Source: Chiua virens
Lineage: Eukaryota > Basidiomycota > Agaricomycetes > Boletales > Boletaceae
DNA length: 64,000 nt
Reading direction: 5' to 3'
Assembly: GCA_019787685.1 (NCBI GenBank)
Contig: JAHNUO010000003.1
Location: 744,001 to 808,000 of the forward strand
The first letter of the stretch is position 1. Each line of letters opens with the position of its first letter. Of this stretch, positions 48,820 through 61,521 are shown piece by piece. Position numbers and translations under genes: made by a program. The notes under the pieces were generated by a model. It was given only the letters and a program-made list of their open reading frames with translations. It did not search any database and was not told where the DNA came from.

Positions 48820-49204
48820 CAAGAAATAATGAGTCAGCTTCTATGATGACAGGTATGCTTACACACTCGCGGTTCATGCAAAAGCCGTGGAGGTTTGCAT
48901 ACAACTCTTCATTGACGCTCTCGATAGTCTCATAATCACAGAGGGTGGTTTCAATTGGACCAGTCGTCTGAAATCATAGATTATATCATGCCATGACAAC
49001 ACAGCGATGTACCTGAGCAGTGAGCACGTCCTGGAATTGGTCTTTGTGAACGAGGATATTACCAAGGAAATTGGATGGATACATGGTCGTGTCTATATGG
49101 AGATGGCGAACGCGATGGTGAGACGAGCTCGACGACAGATTCGCTGCATTCAAGTTGTTTTGTGGTGGTCTGAGGTCTCAGCAATTCCACTAGTGGTCAC
49201 GTGA
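48820..49204 (+). other. protein-like fragments of unknown origin
   Basis: Two open plus-strand runs after the pseudogene: AKAVEVCIQLFIDALDSLII near 48870-48950 and HVLELVFVNEDITKEIGWIH then GRVYMEMANAMVRRARRQIR near 49020-49150. They are separated by a stop and could be two exons of a small gene, but the splice sites are weak and no ATG or family was identified. Confidence 0.3.
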
Positions 49205-49776
49205 CAAATAATCAAACCACGTGACACTCACGGGGAGGCGAGACGGCGCGGGTGTTACAGTCCACTGGCATATGGCGTCCTAAATATGCGTTATTGCATA
49301 TGAACTCCCATGGCCAGCGATCAACCGACTGGAGTAAGTATGGTGCCTAGATAGACCTTTCCATGCTTCTCCGACCGTTGTTGAACGTTGAATGTAGACG
49401 AGTTACGGTTCACGATGAACTTATCGCTAAAGTACAAGTGTGACGAGATAAGTAAAATTTCCATCGGTATATCGTCGGTGGAGACTCAGCGTTGCTCTCG
49501 AGTGTGATTCCACTGGTCGATGCGTGCGGTTGCAGAAGACGTAAATTTGGGTTGTTACTAAGAAGGTACCAAGGTAAGCCAAAATAACCCCAAGTTCGCA
49601 CGTCCATTACCCGCAGGCATACTTGCGAAATCGGACACGTCTACACCTTTACTAAATTTCTTCCATCTCTTTACTTTTTTCCCCCGGTTTTTGCGTTGAG
49701 TTCCGTCGTCGGGCTCAACGTTCGGTATTTTCTGTCAAAGGTTTTGCGTTTTGGGACGTCTCCAAATCTCAGACAC

Positions 49777-52700
49777 ATGGACACGTCGGTCACTTTCCTC
49801 CCTGGTGCGGCTGAATTTCAGGTGTGGATATTCTTATTGCTCCGTCGTCCACACTGACATGTTTTTCCGCGGGGCGCGTCTAGAGGTTACATGGACTTGA
49901 AGGTGCACCGGACCCCTTCCCTGCTGCTGTAGAGGATGAGACGCTAGTCAAACTTCCCACTAGCAGCGTCCTCGACACCAGCGATTCGTCTGCTTTCCCG
50001 TCTCTTGCGTCCTCTGCGCCCGCCGCATCCCAGCCCCCCAAACCTGCTGCTTGGGGTGCCGACTCTGGTCCTCGCATCAAGGCAACTGTCCGGTCTCAGC
50101 CTATGGTCATCGATTCATTTACCTTGTCTGCCATTGAACCTGCGCCAAATAAGGCCGGTAAACCTTTGTCTCTCGGAGAGGTTATGAAACAGGTCATGTC
50201 CAAGTTCAAAGTTAAGATCGAGGCTTCTGCCAACCAGAAGACGCGTCAGACCACGTTTCACATGAAGTCTGAGTCTCAGAAAGAGCTTGACAAGGCGAAA
50301 CGGAGTTTGTTGGCTCTTTTGAGCCCTGTGGTACGTTCCCTCGTAATTTTTTGTCGACTTTATTGGAACTTAGTTCTAGGTCACTGTTTCCTTATCTGCC
50401 CCCCTCTCTACTATTCCAGTCATCATCGGATCCAAAGGTTGGTGACTCTGTTTGTCAGTCGAGCCCAGCATATTGAGTATCTATCAAAGGTGCTACTCTG
50501 AAACAGGTGCGGGAGCAAACCGGTGTCAAAGTTGATATCCCTCGTAGGGATAGTATTGCGCCTAGCGGTCATCTAAATGGGTCGACGAATGGGACTGCCG
50601 CGCCTGCTGACGAGGAAGACGAAGTCTTGGTGCCTATTACGATCACAGGACCGCAACCTCTCGTCTACGAAGCTCAGGCTATGCTTAACGAAATTATCTC
50701 GGCCAGGACGTCCAACTCAATCCAGCGTGTTAAGAACATCCCACAGCATATTCTTCCTTTCGTCGTCGCTCGCCGCCCATTCTTTATCGAGGCGGCGCAG
50801 GGTGGTTACATTCAACTGGCGTTAAATACTCCCGAACGCGAGGTCACCGTCAGTGGCGATCGCGAGGCTGTCGTCCGTGTTGTAGAATTTATTCACGGAA
50901 CCATCGATCTCCTCAAGTCTTTCCTCATCCCGGTCAAGATTTCACTCCCTAAGCGTCAGCATCGTCTCCTTGTTGGTAATGCTCTTGAAGAAATCATGGC
51001 AAAGAGTCGCTGCTCTATTGTCGTTCCAGAATCTCATGAGCAAAGTGAAGAGGTCCTTGTCTATGGCAAACAAGAGGATATATCTGCCGGCCTTGGTGCT
51101 GTTATGGAGAAGGCAAATTCACAGTACATACACGAGTTCCCTCTCCCTGGTCCTATCGCAGTTTCACGACAGCTTCTGACTTACATCACGCACATCAACT
51201 ATCCCAAGACACTTAGCTTAGCTCATCCTGGGGCTTCGGTTTTCACGCCGTCTACAGTGGCAATCAACGAGGCCTCGGCTCTCAACATCGATATCGTCGG
51301 AGAGAAGCCTCTCGTAGATGCTGTCGTTAGACAAGTCTCGGAACTTCTTGGTAAATTGATCGGCGCAACGAGGGATGTATCAATCGATTGGCTCACACAG
51401 CAGGTAATCATAGGGAAGCATGCGGAAAAGTGATTTTCGAATTATACGTTTGCAAATATGTATCTAACGTCACTCAGGTTGAAGCAGTTCCACGAAGCTC
51501 ACAATGTTCAGGTCTTCTTCCCTCCCGAGTCTGCGCAGGAATCATCGGTTCTTTTGGTTTACGACCCTCTCTCCCCTTCGGCCTCACCTTCACCTGTCGA
51601 GAAAGAGAAGCATCTGGATGATGTTGTTACGGAGTTGCTCAAGATGGCCAAGGATGCTGCTGATGTTAAGAGCGAGTTGATTACTGTCGAGAAGCGCTGG
51701 CACGAAGCAGTGGTTGGCAAAGATGGTACGACTCTGAGCGCGTAAGTACCTTATGTCACCATTCCGAATGTCGCGTAATTGGCTCCTCAGAATAATCGGC
51801 GAAGATAAGGCACTCTCTATCAAGGTCGGCGCTGACGCAGGCGATTCATCGACTCAAGATGTGATCCTGGTTCGCGGGATCAGCGCAGATGTCGATCGTG
51901 CTGCCAAGGAAATCTTGCAGCTCGTAGAGGATGCCAAAAACGATGCTATTGTGAGCAGCTACGTAAGTAAATCCAATCCAGTTGCATTATTTTTGTTGTC
52001 AAGCCCTACGCGACACTTTAGTCGATAGAATTCGAGATCGACAGGGAATATGTTGGTCGGGTCGTTGGCGCCCAGGGGGTCGGTGTCAACAGGCTACGAG
52101 AACAACTGGGTGTCAGAGTGGACGTTTTCGATGAGCCTGATGAAAGGGAAAAGGACAGTAGCAAAAAGAAGAAGCCTGTTCACCAGAAGTCCAAATTCAA
52201 GGTTGGTCATTCCCCGCAGTCTTGGGATATGGAGCTAACACCATTCCCAGATCACTGGACGTAAGGAGAATGTCGAGGAAGCCAAGAAGCGCATCTTGGC
52301 TCAGGTCGAAAGATTGGTCAGTTTCTCGTAGTTTCCATGTTCAACGTGTTATTGACGTGTAATACAGGCAGAGGAAACGTCCGAGACCCTTAAGATCCCC
52401 GCTGAGTTCCATGCTTCTCTGATAGGCCAGAACGGTAAATATGCCATCCGCCTTGAGGAGAAATATGGGGTCAAGATCACATTCCCTCGGGGGTCTTCGG
52501 AAAACGGAGAAGGCAGGATTCGTGAAGCCCTCAAGCCCGACGAAGTCCTCGTTAAGGGTGGTAAGAAGGGTGTAGCTGGCGCGAAATCCGAGCTCCTCGA
52601 TGCCCTCGAGTTTGAAAAGGAGTCCAACATTGTCCTCAAATTCACTGTTCCTGCTCGTGCTATTGCGCGTATTCTTGGTAAAGGCGGCGCGACCATCAAC

Positions 52701-54092
52701 GAGATCAAGGAAGATACTGGTGCCCAAATCGACATCGACAAGGCAACGGATGACAACAGTGCTCTGACCGACATCACTGTCCGTGGAACCAAGCAAGCGA
52801 TTAACGCTGCCAAAACCGCCATTCTTGCAATTGCCGACCAGGTCCCTGAGGAAGCAACGGAATCTCTTGTCATCGAGACGAGGTTCCACGGAAACATTAT
52901 TGGGGCTGGCGGTCAGAGTTTGAAAGACTTGATCATTCGTTGCGGTGGTCCATCCGACTCCAAGCTTCAAGCAGGACTTGTCCGATTGTAAGTTGTTCTC
53001 AGGGAGTGTGTGGTCCTGGGCTAATCATGATACTAGCCCTCGACAGGGCAGAATCGACGGACGAAGTGCGTATCCGTGGAGAACCCGCTCTTGTCAGTAA
53101 AATCAAGCTCGAGCTTGAGAAAACGGTCGCCACTTTGAGAGACCGCATAGTGCTGGCTGTTGAGATTCCGGCTGCTCAACATCGTAATCTCATCGGCAAG
53201 GGCGGTCAGCACCTGAATGAATTGCAATCTCGCACGGGTGTCCAGGTACAGTTCCCTGGCTCTCGATCCTACCACCAAGTAGGAGATGCCGTCAACGAAG
53301 AAGAAATCAAGGACGTGGATCCTGCTGACATCGTCAAAGTCTCCGGATCCCGTTCTGCTTGTGAATCTGCGATCAATGAACTCAAAGTATGTTACTCAAG
53401 GTGCTGAGACATAACAGTGCTTGACCTCTTCCTAGGCACGGGTTCAGAAGGCAACGGCCCCTGTAGCGACATTCACCGCTGTGGTATCAGTCCCCCTCAA
53501 ATATCACCATGCGATCTCACAGCAGGGCAACTTCTTCCGCAACCTCCGATCATATGGTGTGCACGTCGAGCAATCTGTTCATCCTGAGAAATCTGCGGTA
53601 CCCACCCACCCACCCCAAAACGGTGCATCCACCGCTCGGATCGATGTCGATGACACTGAAGAAGCGCCGGAATCAGACTGGCAAGTCGCTCCCAACTACC
53701 AAGACGCGGAGGAAGGTGATTCGGAGTGGACGCTGACAGCCAAGGACCCCGCGAGTCTCGAACGTGCGCAGAGTGATGTCAAGACAGCAATTGAACAAGC
53801 TGAAGCGATGACTCATGTTGGCTTCTTGACCCTCGCTGATCGTTCTGTATTCCCACGAATCGTTGGATCGAAAGGCGCTAATGTCGCCCGTCTCCGCGCC
53901 GAGACTGGTGCAGATATCACTGTTAGCAGAGACAATAACACGATTGTTATCATTGGTGCGTTCCCCGTGTCACCTTGATTAGTGCTTCAAGTGAAACTAG
54001 GAGACTTTATAGGTTCGGAATCTGCTATGGAGGAAGCGAGGCAAGCCATTCTTAAACAAGCTACTTCTCCTCAACGGGCAGGTCGTCGCTAG
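49777..54092 (+). CDS. SCP160: vigilin / Scp160-like multi-KH RNA-binding protein
   Basis: Large cytoplasmic RNA-binding protein with many KH domains; in yeast Scp160 associates with ribosomes and translating mRNAs at the ER. Starts MDTSVTFLPGAAEFQ, then an intron and RLHGLEGAPDPFP. KH signatures (GxxG) seen in order: IIGSKG, LVGNAL (degenerate), VVGKDG, VVGAQG, LIGQNG, ILGKGG, IIGAGG, LIGKGG, a degenerate SQQG and IVGSKG; other KH units are degenerate. About 10 introns stay in phase. At 52988-53049 two acceptors are possible: the TAG at 53036 would give FPRQG and then a stop, so the CGACAG acceptor, giving RLAESTDEVRIRG, is used here. Ends SPQRAGRR. Length about 1,260 residues is normal for the family. 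A few point deviations in GxxG loops are typical. Confidence 0.93.
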
Positions 54093-54588
54093 GCATATGC
54101 ATATGTTTGTTATATGAACCCTATATCTACATGGCATGTAATGTGAACACACTAAATGGAATGGATCAATGCATCAGCCTGGAAAGAGATGGATGTTTAA
54201 GCATTCTTGTAAGATGCACTTCGTCATACTAAAATATATTCCTGCGAAATTTGCAACTCTCCCAACATTCTTGCTGAGAAAACCAAACAAATTGTCAAGA
54301 CTTTTACAACTACATACACTGAGAGAAGTAATACGAGCCACCAAGGCCATGCTTGCTACTTTGTTAAATCAAACATTCAGATTTGGTTATCTTTGACTAC
54401 TTGTTAACATCGGCCCCATTATATTGAAAGACAACTTACTACCACTCTAATATGCTGTCATAAAGTGTCTCCATGTATAAAAAATTCTCGGACCTAAGTA
54501 TCCTTCGTTTATCAAACCGCGAACTTACAACTCACCAGCCTTCTCGTGGTTGGTGGTTGCACCGAGTGCGGCCTAAAACATTACAACC
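54093..54588. other. intergenic, AT-rich
   Basis: About 500 bp between the Scp160 stop and the SNAPC3 start, same strand. AT-rich, no open exon; should hold the Scp160 3' end and the SNAPC3 promoter. Confidence 0.45.
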
Positions 54589-56184
54589 ATGAGCATCGAC
54601 ATCATACGAGGGCACGACTCGTTCTTTGGCCCACCTTCGGAACATATATCCATCCGCAAGTTTCTTGACGACACCACCCAACATGTCTTCACCTCGGCGA
54701 GCGACGTGCTTGATCACCCTGGCTGGCAGAACCTTTCAGAAGATGAACGCGCTGCAGTGGCAGTAGAGTGTTCCGCGGGGTGCGTTCATAGAACGTCTCG
54801 TCCAAAGTCAAACCTAATCTATGCCCCACGCCCATGCCAGCACCACCGAACTCAAAGCCGCTGTCGAGGAGGTGTGGAATAATCCAATGCTCTCTGCACA
54901 TCTCCACCGCGCGCATGCTTCTGCCGTGAATGCAGTGTATAGCCAGGCTGGCGGGCTGGCCTCGAAAGGACGCAAGCGTAAGCATCTACCAGATCCTGAG
55001 GCAGCGGAAACCCAGCCAGAGGTGCGCGCGCTACAGAAGAAGCTCGATGCCATTTCGCTTCGATGCTGGGCGTACGGTTCTTTTACCCATGTGTTTCTCC
55101 CGTGCAGACGTGCTTACGACCCTGGACAGGTTAAGCCAGGGATCTGCACTCTTCATGCGCGCCTCCAAGCACTCGGACTATAACGCGCTCAAATGTGTCA
55201 AGACATCGTCAACGGGGTGTGGCACGTTGACTGGCAGTCATCCTGGTCCCAGTTCGACCCCCTCTGCAAGACGGAGCGAGAGCTTGTCACGTCGAGATGC
55301 GCTCGTGACGCTCACTGTGTATAACCGCGTGCCATGGATCCATAGCCAACTGACTCGTTTCTCACAGCACGTCAGTTCTGTCCTCTCAGACCCTCGCAGA
55401 TGCCATCCGGGCGATCCCTTGTGAATGGAGCGACATGCCAACCGAAGTGGTCGATGCCCACGGTAATCTGGTCGGATATAGATACGAGGACGGAGAGCAA
55501 GGGCCAGAGACTGCTGCGCGTACCGAAGGATGTTTGCTGCTCATCGAAGGTCTCGTGTATGGAGACGGTCGGCCTGGCGATGACTATGCAGAGTATGTTC
55601 GATCTGTCTGTGGGAGATGACACTTTTTGACATGATTTGGTTTGTATTGCGGTAGTAAACTGCTGTCTCATCTGGAGAGCACGCAAGAACAAAAGCGACC
55701 ACAGATCACCAAGTCCCCAACGTCCCTCAGCCAGACACCGTTGGCCTCCCTCAGTATCCGGGTCAATCAGCCATATTGGATGCTTCACAGAGGAAATTGC
55801 GAGCACTTTGTGGTCGTCGATGAAATCAGGCACGTGGCTGTTCTGACGCTGTGTTTGCCGAACTGGATCTAATTGGTGACGCGCGTTTGTAGGCTGGCTC
55901 ATCCGTATGATCCACCGACTGGTTATCCCCTCACGGTACATGTAACGTCAACCCTCGGCGATATATGCAAAGCGTGTGGCAAAGTTCCCGCCGTACTTTC
56001 TGTTGTGGGAGATATTCGACTGGGTGAAAGTCCTTGTTTGCTCTGTGCACCTTGCTGGCGATGCATGGGCCCACCAAGGAAAGAGGACGCACAACAGGTG
56101 ATGGTGGTGCCACTGGTAAGGCATCGCAGGACATGGGAAGATGGTGTAGATCTGTGGCGACATTTGAAGCCCTCTCAAACTTGA
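54589..56184 (+). CDS. snRNA-activating protein complex subunit 3-like (SNAPC3/SNAP50)
   Basis: SNAPC3 is the zinc-containing DNA-contacting subunit of the factor that drives snRNA gene transcription. Starts MSIDIIRGHDSFFGPPSEHI. Conserved blocks: LSSQTLADAIRAIPCEWSD (family SQTL-D motif), LLIEGLVYGDGRPGDDYAE, MLHRGNCEHFVVVDEIR and the C-terminal Cys cluster CKACGKVPAV … ESPCLLCAPCWRCMG. The cysteines and the NCEH motif match the family zinc region. An intron with GC donor (AG|GCACGT, about 55829-55892) is needed to join DEIR to LAHPYDPPTG. One section (about 55185-55200, NALK to CQDIVNGVWHVD) cannot be bridged in frame without a one- or two-base change in a TGTG run. The 5' half is duplicated at 48.3-48.8 kb. 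Confidence 0.82.
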
Positions 56185-56584
56185 AGGTCCTTTGTTCTAT
56201 GCATGGATCCAACTGTGAATGTATTAGTATTTGGATACTATACCGGTATATACAAAAGGTCGGGTGACCTTTCAAGATTTCCATAAATAATGCTACCGGA
56301 GTGCTAGATGCGATGCAAGTCCGTCTATTAAGTTAAGATCATACAAAGATTGTAGAGTATCGCTGAATTTACATTGCCAGGCCAGCAGGATTGGAAGAAA
56401 AAGAACGAAAACACCGAGAACAACTCGATCAACGGGAACCTGACCGCAAGACTTGGATTTACCACGTCGCCATACAGTACCGTGATACACCTGGTCCAGC
56501 AAAAAGCTAGAGCGATCGAGTGTGTACCGCCAGATCAGCCACTCAGCTGCTCGCCACGCTAACTCAATCTATACCCTGAACCAA

Positions 56585-58432
56585 TCAACCCAAGAATGAT
56601 AGTGTCACGTTTGCGAGCGAGGTGTCGATCACTGCCTCCCCCTGCAGATACCCATTCCACGGCGGCGTCGGATTCCCCCAGCCAATCCATCCATATTTCC
56701 GTGATGTCGTATTGAAATCCACGTCGAATGCTCTTGAAACGTTTGGAACCCAGGGATCCGGCACGGAAGCGCTCCCTTGTGAAACAGATGCAATCCCCTG
56801 TTTTGTGGTCACTTGAAACAGTCCCTGAAATAGGTTGTCGAGTACAACATCAGTGGGACCGAGGTCATTGATGACGTGTAATTGAATGACTGATTGCGGT
56901 GTATTCGGCTGATGCAGGACGTTGGTGGACAGAAAACCACTAAATGTGCGAACATTAGCAACGAAATTGGGTCGCGACGGTGGATTTTCGTTAGGAGCAA
57001 AAACGGTGACGTCGACGGTCAAGTTGCTATGGACGATCAATGTCAAAATCTTCAATGCTAGAAAAGAAATGTATTTGTTACCTATTGCCTGTGTGGACGT
57101 CAAGAGTAGTAGGGAACGGGACCGAGGGATCATTATACAGGCTAATATTAGCTGAAATGGGGCTGTCACCGTGAAAATGAATAAGGATTAAATCAATAAT
57201 AGTGAACGGACTGACGCCATGACCGTGCTCAGGACGAGAGAGGCGTTGGCGGAGAACGTCCCTGTGATCGGTTCTAGAGATGTATCCACCAATATCCTGT
57301 TCGCTGATATCGACTATCGCGGCGAAAGTCAGACGGGTTTCAGAATTCACCTATTGCAAACTACTCACATCAACGGATACCCGAGAAACAGGACCTACAA
57401 CGGTCAGCTCATCAAAAAGGACGTTTCCATCCAAGGAAGTAAATTGTTGATCGAACAAGGGTAGAATCGTGGAGAAAGAGGTGACTCTGGAGGGGGTTGC
57501 AGTTTGCGGGAACAAGAGAGACACATTGTATAGTATATTGTCATCGTTAGTGAGGTTGTTCGGAACCTGAAAGAACGTGAGTAGCTATGGTGGGAGGTGA
57601 ACTCGGAGGACGAACATAAAAAGAAAGGTCCGTGAAGTTATTGGTGATGGCGAAACAAGTGAAGGTTTGACTAAAAAGGGTTGGAGAAGAGGACTGCATC
57701 ACGATGGATATGACAGCGTCTTGAACGGATTGGTTGGGGTTGATGCCAACATAAAAGGCGCCCTGAACATGGTCGACATCACTCTCGCAGGATGTGTTTG
57801 AGGTGAGGCTAAATTGTCCGTTTGGGGAAACGTAGCGCTCAGTTCTGTAAAAGGCCCGAGTGAAGTCAACGATGGAAACGGGACAAGGGGGAAAAAGACA
57901 TACGAAGCGAGGACGAAGGTAGAGCCAGCGTTGAAATATTCCACCACCTCTGTCCAGTTATTGCAAACGGGATATATTCCTGATTGGCCGGTGCTTGTGA
58001 TGTTATTGATGTTGAGAGCATCGTAGGGAGCCGAGTTTTTACTGGGCCAAACGAGGGAGTAAGTGAAAGGGTATTTCGGTTGATTCTGATGTTGTTTCTA
58101 CAATAAAGGTCAGGGAGAAACAAGATGGAAAAGGAGCCACGGACTTGAATAATGATGGGAACGGCAATGACGAGAGTGAGGAAAACGTAGACGACAAGAG
58201 TGGTGAGAGCAGTCTTCCAGAAACGGGAGTCGAAGCAACGGCGAGGACGAGGGGGTTTGTAAAGAGTGACCAGAGAGTCATTTGGACCGCCGAGGGCCAA
58301 CGCCTGGGAGGTCTCATAGTCGGGTAATGTACTGAAAGGACGACTCGCTGCACGATCTGGGTAACGAACGGTTGGTGTAGCAACGGGGGGGTCCTTTATC
58401 TTCTGAGGATCGTCTTCGTCGGCGATGATCAT
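56585..58432 (-). CDS. single-pass membrane protein with large extracellular part
   Basis: Starts MIIADEDDPQKIKDPPVATP. A hydrophilic, basic N-terminal segment (about 70 residues, ending YKPPRPRRCFDSRFWK) precedes one strong membrane helix (TALTTLVVYVFLTLVIAVPI). The rest is read through several introns and looks extracellular: many N-x-S/T sites (NNWTE, NNLTN, NVSLLF, NTTSRKY), few lysines and beta-rich character. It ends with a Gly/Trp/Asn-rich block (RKYGWIGWGNPTPPWNGYLQ) and the tail DTSLANVTLSFLG. Positive charge before the helix predicts N-in, type II topology. The overall plan (short basic tail, TM, long glycosylated domain) recurs in agaricomycete proteins of unknown function; no enzyme motif seen. 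Introns around 56.9-57.7 kb were not all pinned down, so exon limits are approximate. Confidence 0.65.
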
Positions 58433-58740
58433 TCCTATTGACTATGACATGGACGGTGGCAAAGGACGACGGTGGACGACGACGACGTGGAGAGGGGCGG
58501 CAATGGCGACGATGGAATGGGCGTGAGTATTGTCTTCAGCCTATCTCTCTCACTGCCTCGGTAGACCGTCTTATTCCCGGCAGGCAGTGATCACGCGATG
58601 TCCTCGGCAACCCATCGGCAATGCTCCACTCGCGGAGTAGCGGAGCTTCTAATTTGTTCCATCTCACCTTCCTTAAATACTCAATCGTCCCCCTCCCTCT
58701 TTGTCTTTGTCTTCCCTCCATCCTTCCCCTCCTCTCGCCG
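58433..58740. promoter_or_regulatory. divergent promoter region
   Basis: About 310 bp between two divergent starts. The half next to 58741 is pyrimidine-rich (CCCCCTCCCTCTTTGTC…CCTTCCCCTCCTCTC), typical of transcription start regions of fungal genes. Confidence 0.5.
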
Positions 58741-61208
58741 ATGGGTCTCATTAAGGAATACGCGGACAGTGCTGTCCAGACGGACAATAATACCGCGCAC
58801 TCCCCGTATTCTGATCCTGCCGTCGTACTGGCTGCCCCTGTCGTGAACAGCCATGCGCTCGCCCAGGAACCACATATCGGGCACCATCACTCATCGTCAC
58901 CCAATCGTTCGGATAGCGGACACGCCGTTACGCAGAGTCCAATCAGCCCAACATTTTCCCCGCCGGTCTCCCGCAGACTTTGCAAACGTAAACACCCTCG
59001 ATACGCCGCAGACGAGATCCTGGGCCGGCGCATCGTGTCCATGCCGGAAAACAAGAAAGAAAGCTCGCCTGCCACGTCTTACATTCACGGTAAACGTATA
59101 GTATCTATGCCTGATCGTATCCGGCCAGCCCTTGAGCCATCTGTGGAACTCACCCATTCACCCACGACTGCCGACGACTCTTTTGGATCATACAACGGAT
59201 GCCGCGAGCGCGTTCGTGTTTTCTGCACATCCTTCAGAAGTTCCTCAAACTCCTTCGCCTCCCTCATCTCCCGAGTCCCTCCTCATTATCGCAGCTGGTA
59301 CCCAGCTCCCGGAAGGGTTCTTGCGTAGAAAATACTCCCCAGAACCGCTTGTTGAAGGAGACGAAGGTAATTCACGCGCATACATGCAGGTTTACTGACC
59401 TATCGCAGCAATCCGAATCGTTTTAGATTGGATCTTATGGGCGAATTCTCCTCCTCGCCCGATACCCGCTCTCCACGGCCCCCTTTCCTTGCCATATGCC
59501 AGGTGTCCATCGTAAGTTGTGGGGCGTAATAGCTGCGAAATCTCTTAATGTTTGTCTAGTGGAGCCGAGGGAACGATCATCGAGGAACCTGATAACGTAG
59601 CTCAGATGATCTGGGGTTTGGGCCCGGACGATCAATCTCAAATCAAATTCGGGTCGAGCACACTGATGGCTCCCAAAACACCTCTTCATGCGGATCCACT
59701 CAGGCACCACCGTCCCGCTTACAAAAGAAGAGGACATCTGTTACCCAACAGGTTCCCAAGTTGTCCCTGGGCACAGAGTTCCGCATACTGTCAATCGTGC
59801 GAAGCCAGGCAACCCTAGGACACAGAGACAAGCCCGTGATGGCAGGCGCAGTCCGACTCAAGTTTCGCCCGACATCGAAATCCACCAAGATATCGTCGGT
59901 GACCCTTCGTGGAACGAAGTACGGTCGATGCCGACAACTGTCGAAGTTCCCGATACTCTCGCGCACGACACGGACACGCTTGCGATCGACAGTAACCGTG
60001 TTTTAGAATGGCAAATTGCTCGTCTCCGTCAGGCACTCAGATTCTCGTTGGCTGACATGGATTCGTACGGTGCTTTCGCAGGACGACTCGAGCCTGTTAT
60101 TCCTGCCGGTGTGGGCCCAGGTTTTCCGCAATCTTATCCCCGTATCTTCGTCGAACCTCGTCCCAATGAATCTATCAGCCCCACTGCGAGACAATCTCCC
60201 ATTGAGGTCACTCAACAATACCGCCATCAGCAACTGTATAGGCAAGCACTCCAGAAGCAGAAGTCACAAGCCCAAAATATTCTTCCGACACCTCCCGATT
60301 CCTCGTCTCCTCAGTGGTCTTCCCATTTTTCTCCGTACCTGACTTATTCTTCAACGTTTTCTCCCGAGTTGATTGGTTCGACCGAACATCTGGTTTCTGC
60401 CCCTTTGCACAAGTATCGCGTCGGTGCTAATGCTTCGCAGTACCCTCGCCATGTTTACGACAGATACGAACATGATAATGTCAACAATTTCGATACGAGC
60501 ACGAATCTTCCGCCCTGCGAGGAACCCACAAAATGCGCAAAACGTTAACTCCGTTGCACCTCTCGGGCAGTCTGCGTCCTCATCGACCACACTAGCGAGG
60601 TATATCAACCAACTGCAGGCATTATCTCCGATCGCCGCGTTGCCATCCGCTGATGAAGGAGGCGCCGATCCGTTCCGAAATAGTCAGTTACTCCCCCGTG
60701 GTTCCTACACCCCCTTCTCCAGAATCGCCACAAAATCTTTCTAGGGGAACATCGTACTACAACGCACGGTTAATCTCCCCTACGCATCATACTGCAACGA
60801 CGCCTCTCGTCCGTGCCCGAAGAAGATAGCGCACTTTTGGAATTCTCGACGTCCGTTTCGCCATCTCGCTTACAAGGCCAAGTCACGACTACTAGTATCC
60901 CCCTGAACCAGGAAGGAGTCACAGGACGTCAAGTGCGCTATCTCGAAGTGCCCCTTGTCGACATGGGGCGGAAATCTATCATCCCCGAATTTCCCGACTT
61001 TGAAAGCAATCCGCCTGTCGCTTTCAACCAGAAGACCTCTCCAGTCAAGGTCCGACTCCCGGTAACCAAAGAGAGCAATGGACGTGAACAAGTTGGCGGA
61101 TATTCGAATAAAGAAGGACACCAGCATGGGTATCGAAAGAAACACCGTTACAAAAAGCTCAAAGTACCTGCCCCCACGAACGAAGCGTCGCGCGGCCTTG
61201 TAGGTTAG
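58741..61208 (+). CDS. disordered hypothetical protein with several frame breaks
   Basis: Starts MGLIKEYADSAVQTDNNTAH. Clearly coding stretches follow: a repeated GRRIVSMP / GKRIVSMP pair; GTQLPEGFLRRKYSPEPLVE; after an intron IRIVLDWILWANSPPRPIPA; EGTIIEEPDNVAQMIWGLGP; RVLEWQIARLRQALRFSLAD; LARYINQLQALSPIAALPSA; and a basic tail near GYRKKHRYKKLKVPAPTNEA. Moving from one to the next requires frame changes at about 59150-59190, 59650-59700, 60510-60540, 60680 and 60810 where no GT/GC-AG intron is visible. So it is either a gene with uncorrected indels or a decayed gene. The product would be Pro/Ser-rich and mostly disordered with a short conserved segment around WILWANSPPRP. Family not recognised. 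Confidence 0.5.
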
Positions 61209-61521
61209 GAAGTGTATCCGTAATCCTTATGTTTTCTGAATTTTGGGCCGTATGGCCGTGTTGTGCGTTGCAATTGTCTATAAAATGCACTCAGTTGGAC
61301 ATGAAGATGGTGTCAACATCGATGTATTACCAGAACTAGTGGATCGTCATACAAGCTGCAGAGCAAATCAAATTTCAAAGCTAATACGAGAACACTCATT
61401 GCTTCACAAACAAGTCAGTAAATTGGTCCACGCGAAGCTTGGACAGACTGTTTGCGTCTAAAACAACGTCCAATATTCTGAAAGAAATCAGTTCGTCACT
61501 GGGCTCCGCAAGCTCCAGTTA
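61209..61521. other. short convergent intergenic region
   Basis: About 310 bp between the stops of two convergent genes. No feature recognised. Confidence 0.4.

Noticed and set aside
52988..53060. Frameshift in Scp160 at FPRQG
   Set aside because: Using the later CGACAG acceptor keeps the frame (RLAESTDEVRIRG), so no break is required, although the FPRQG-like sequence just upstream is curious.
55330..55400. Frameshift in the SNAPC3 gene before SSQTLADA
   Set aside because: A 77-nt intron from TCAC|GTCGAG to CTCACAG with a CTGAC branch restores the frame.
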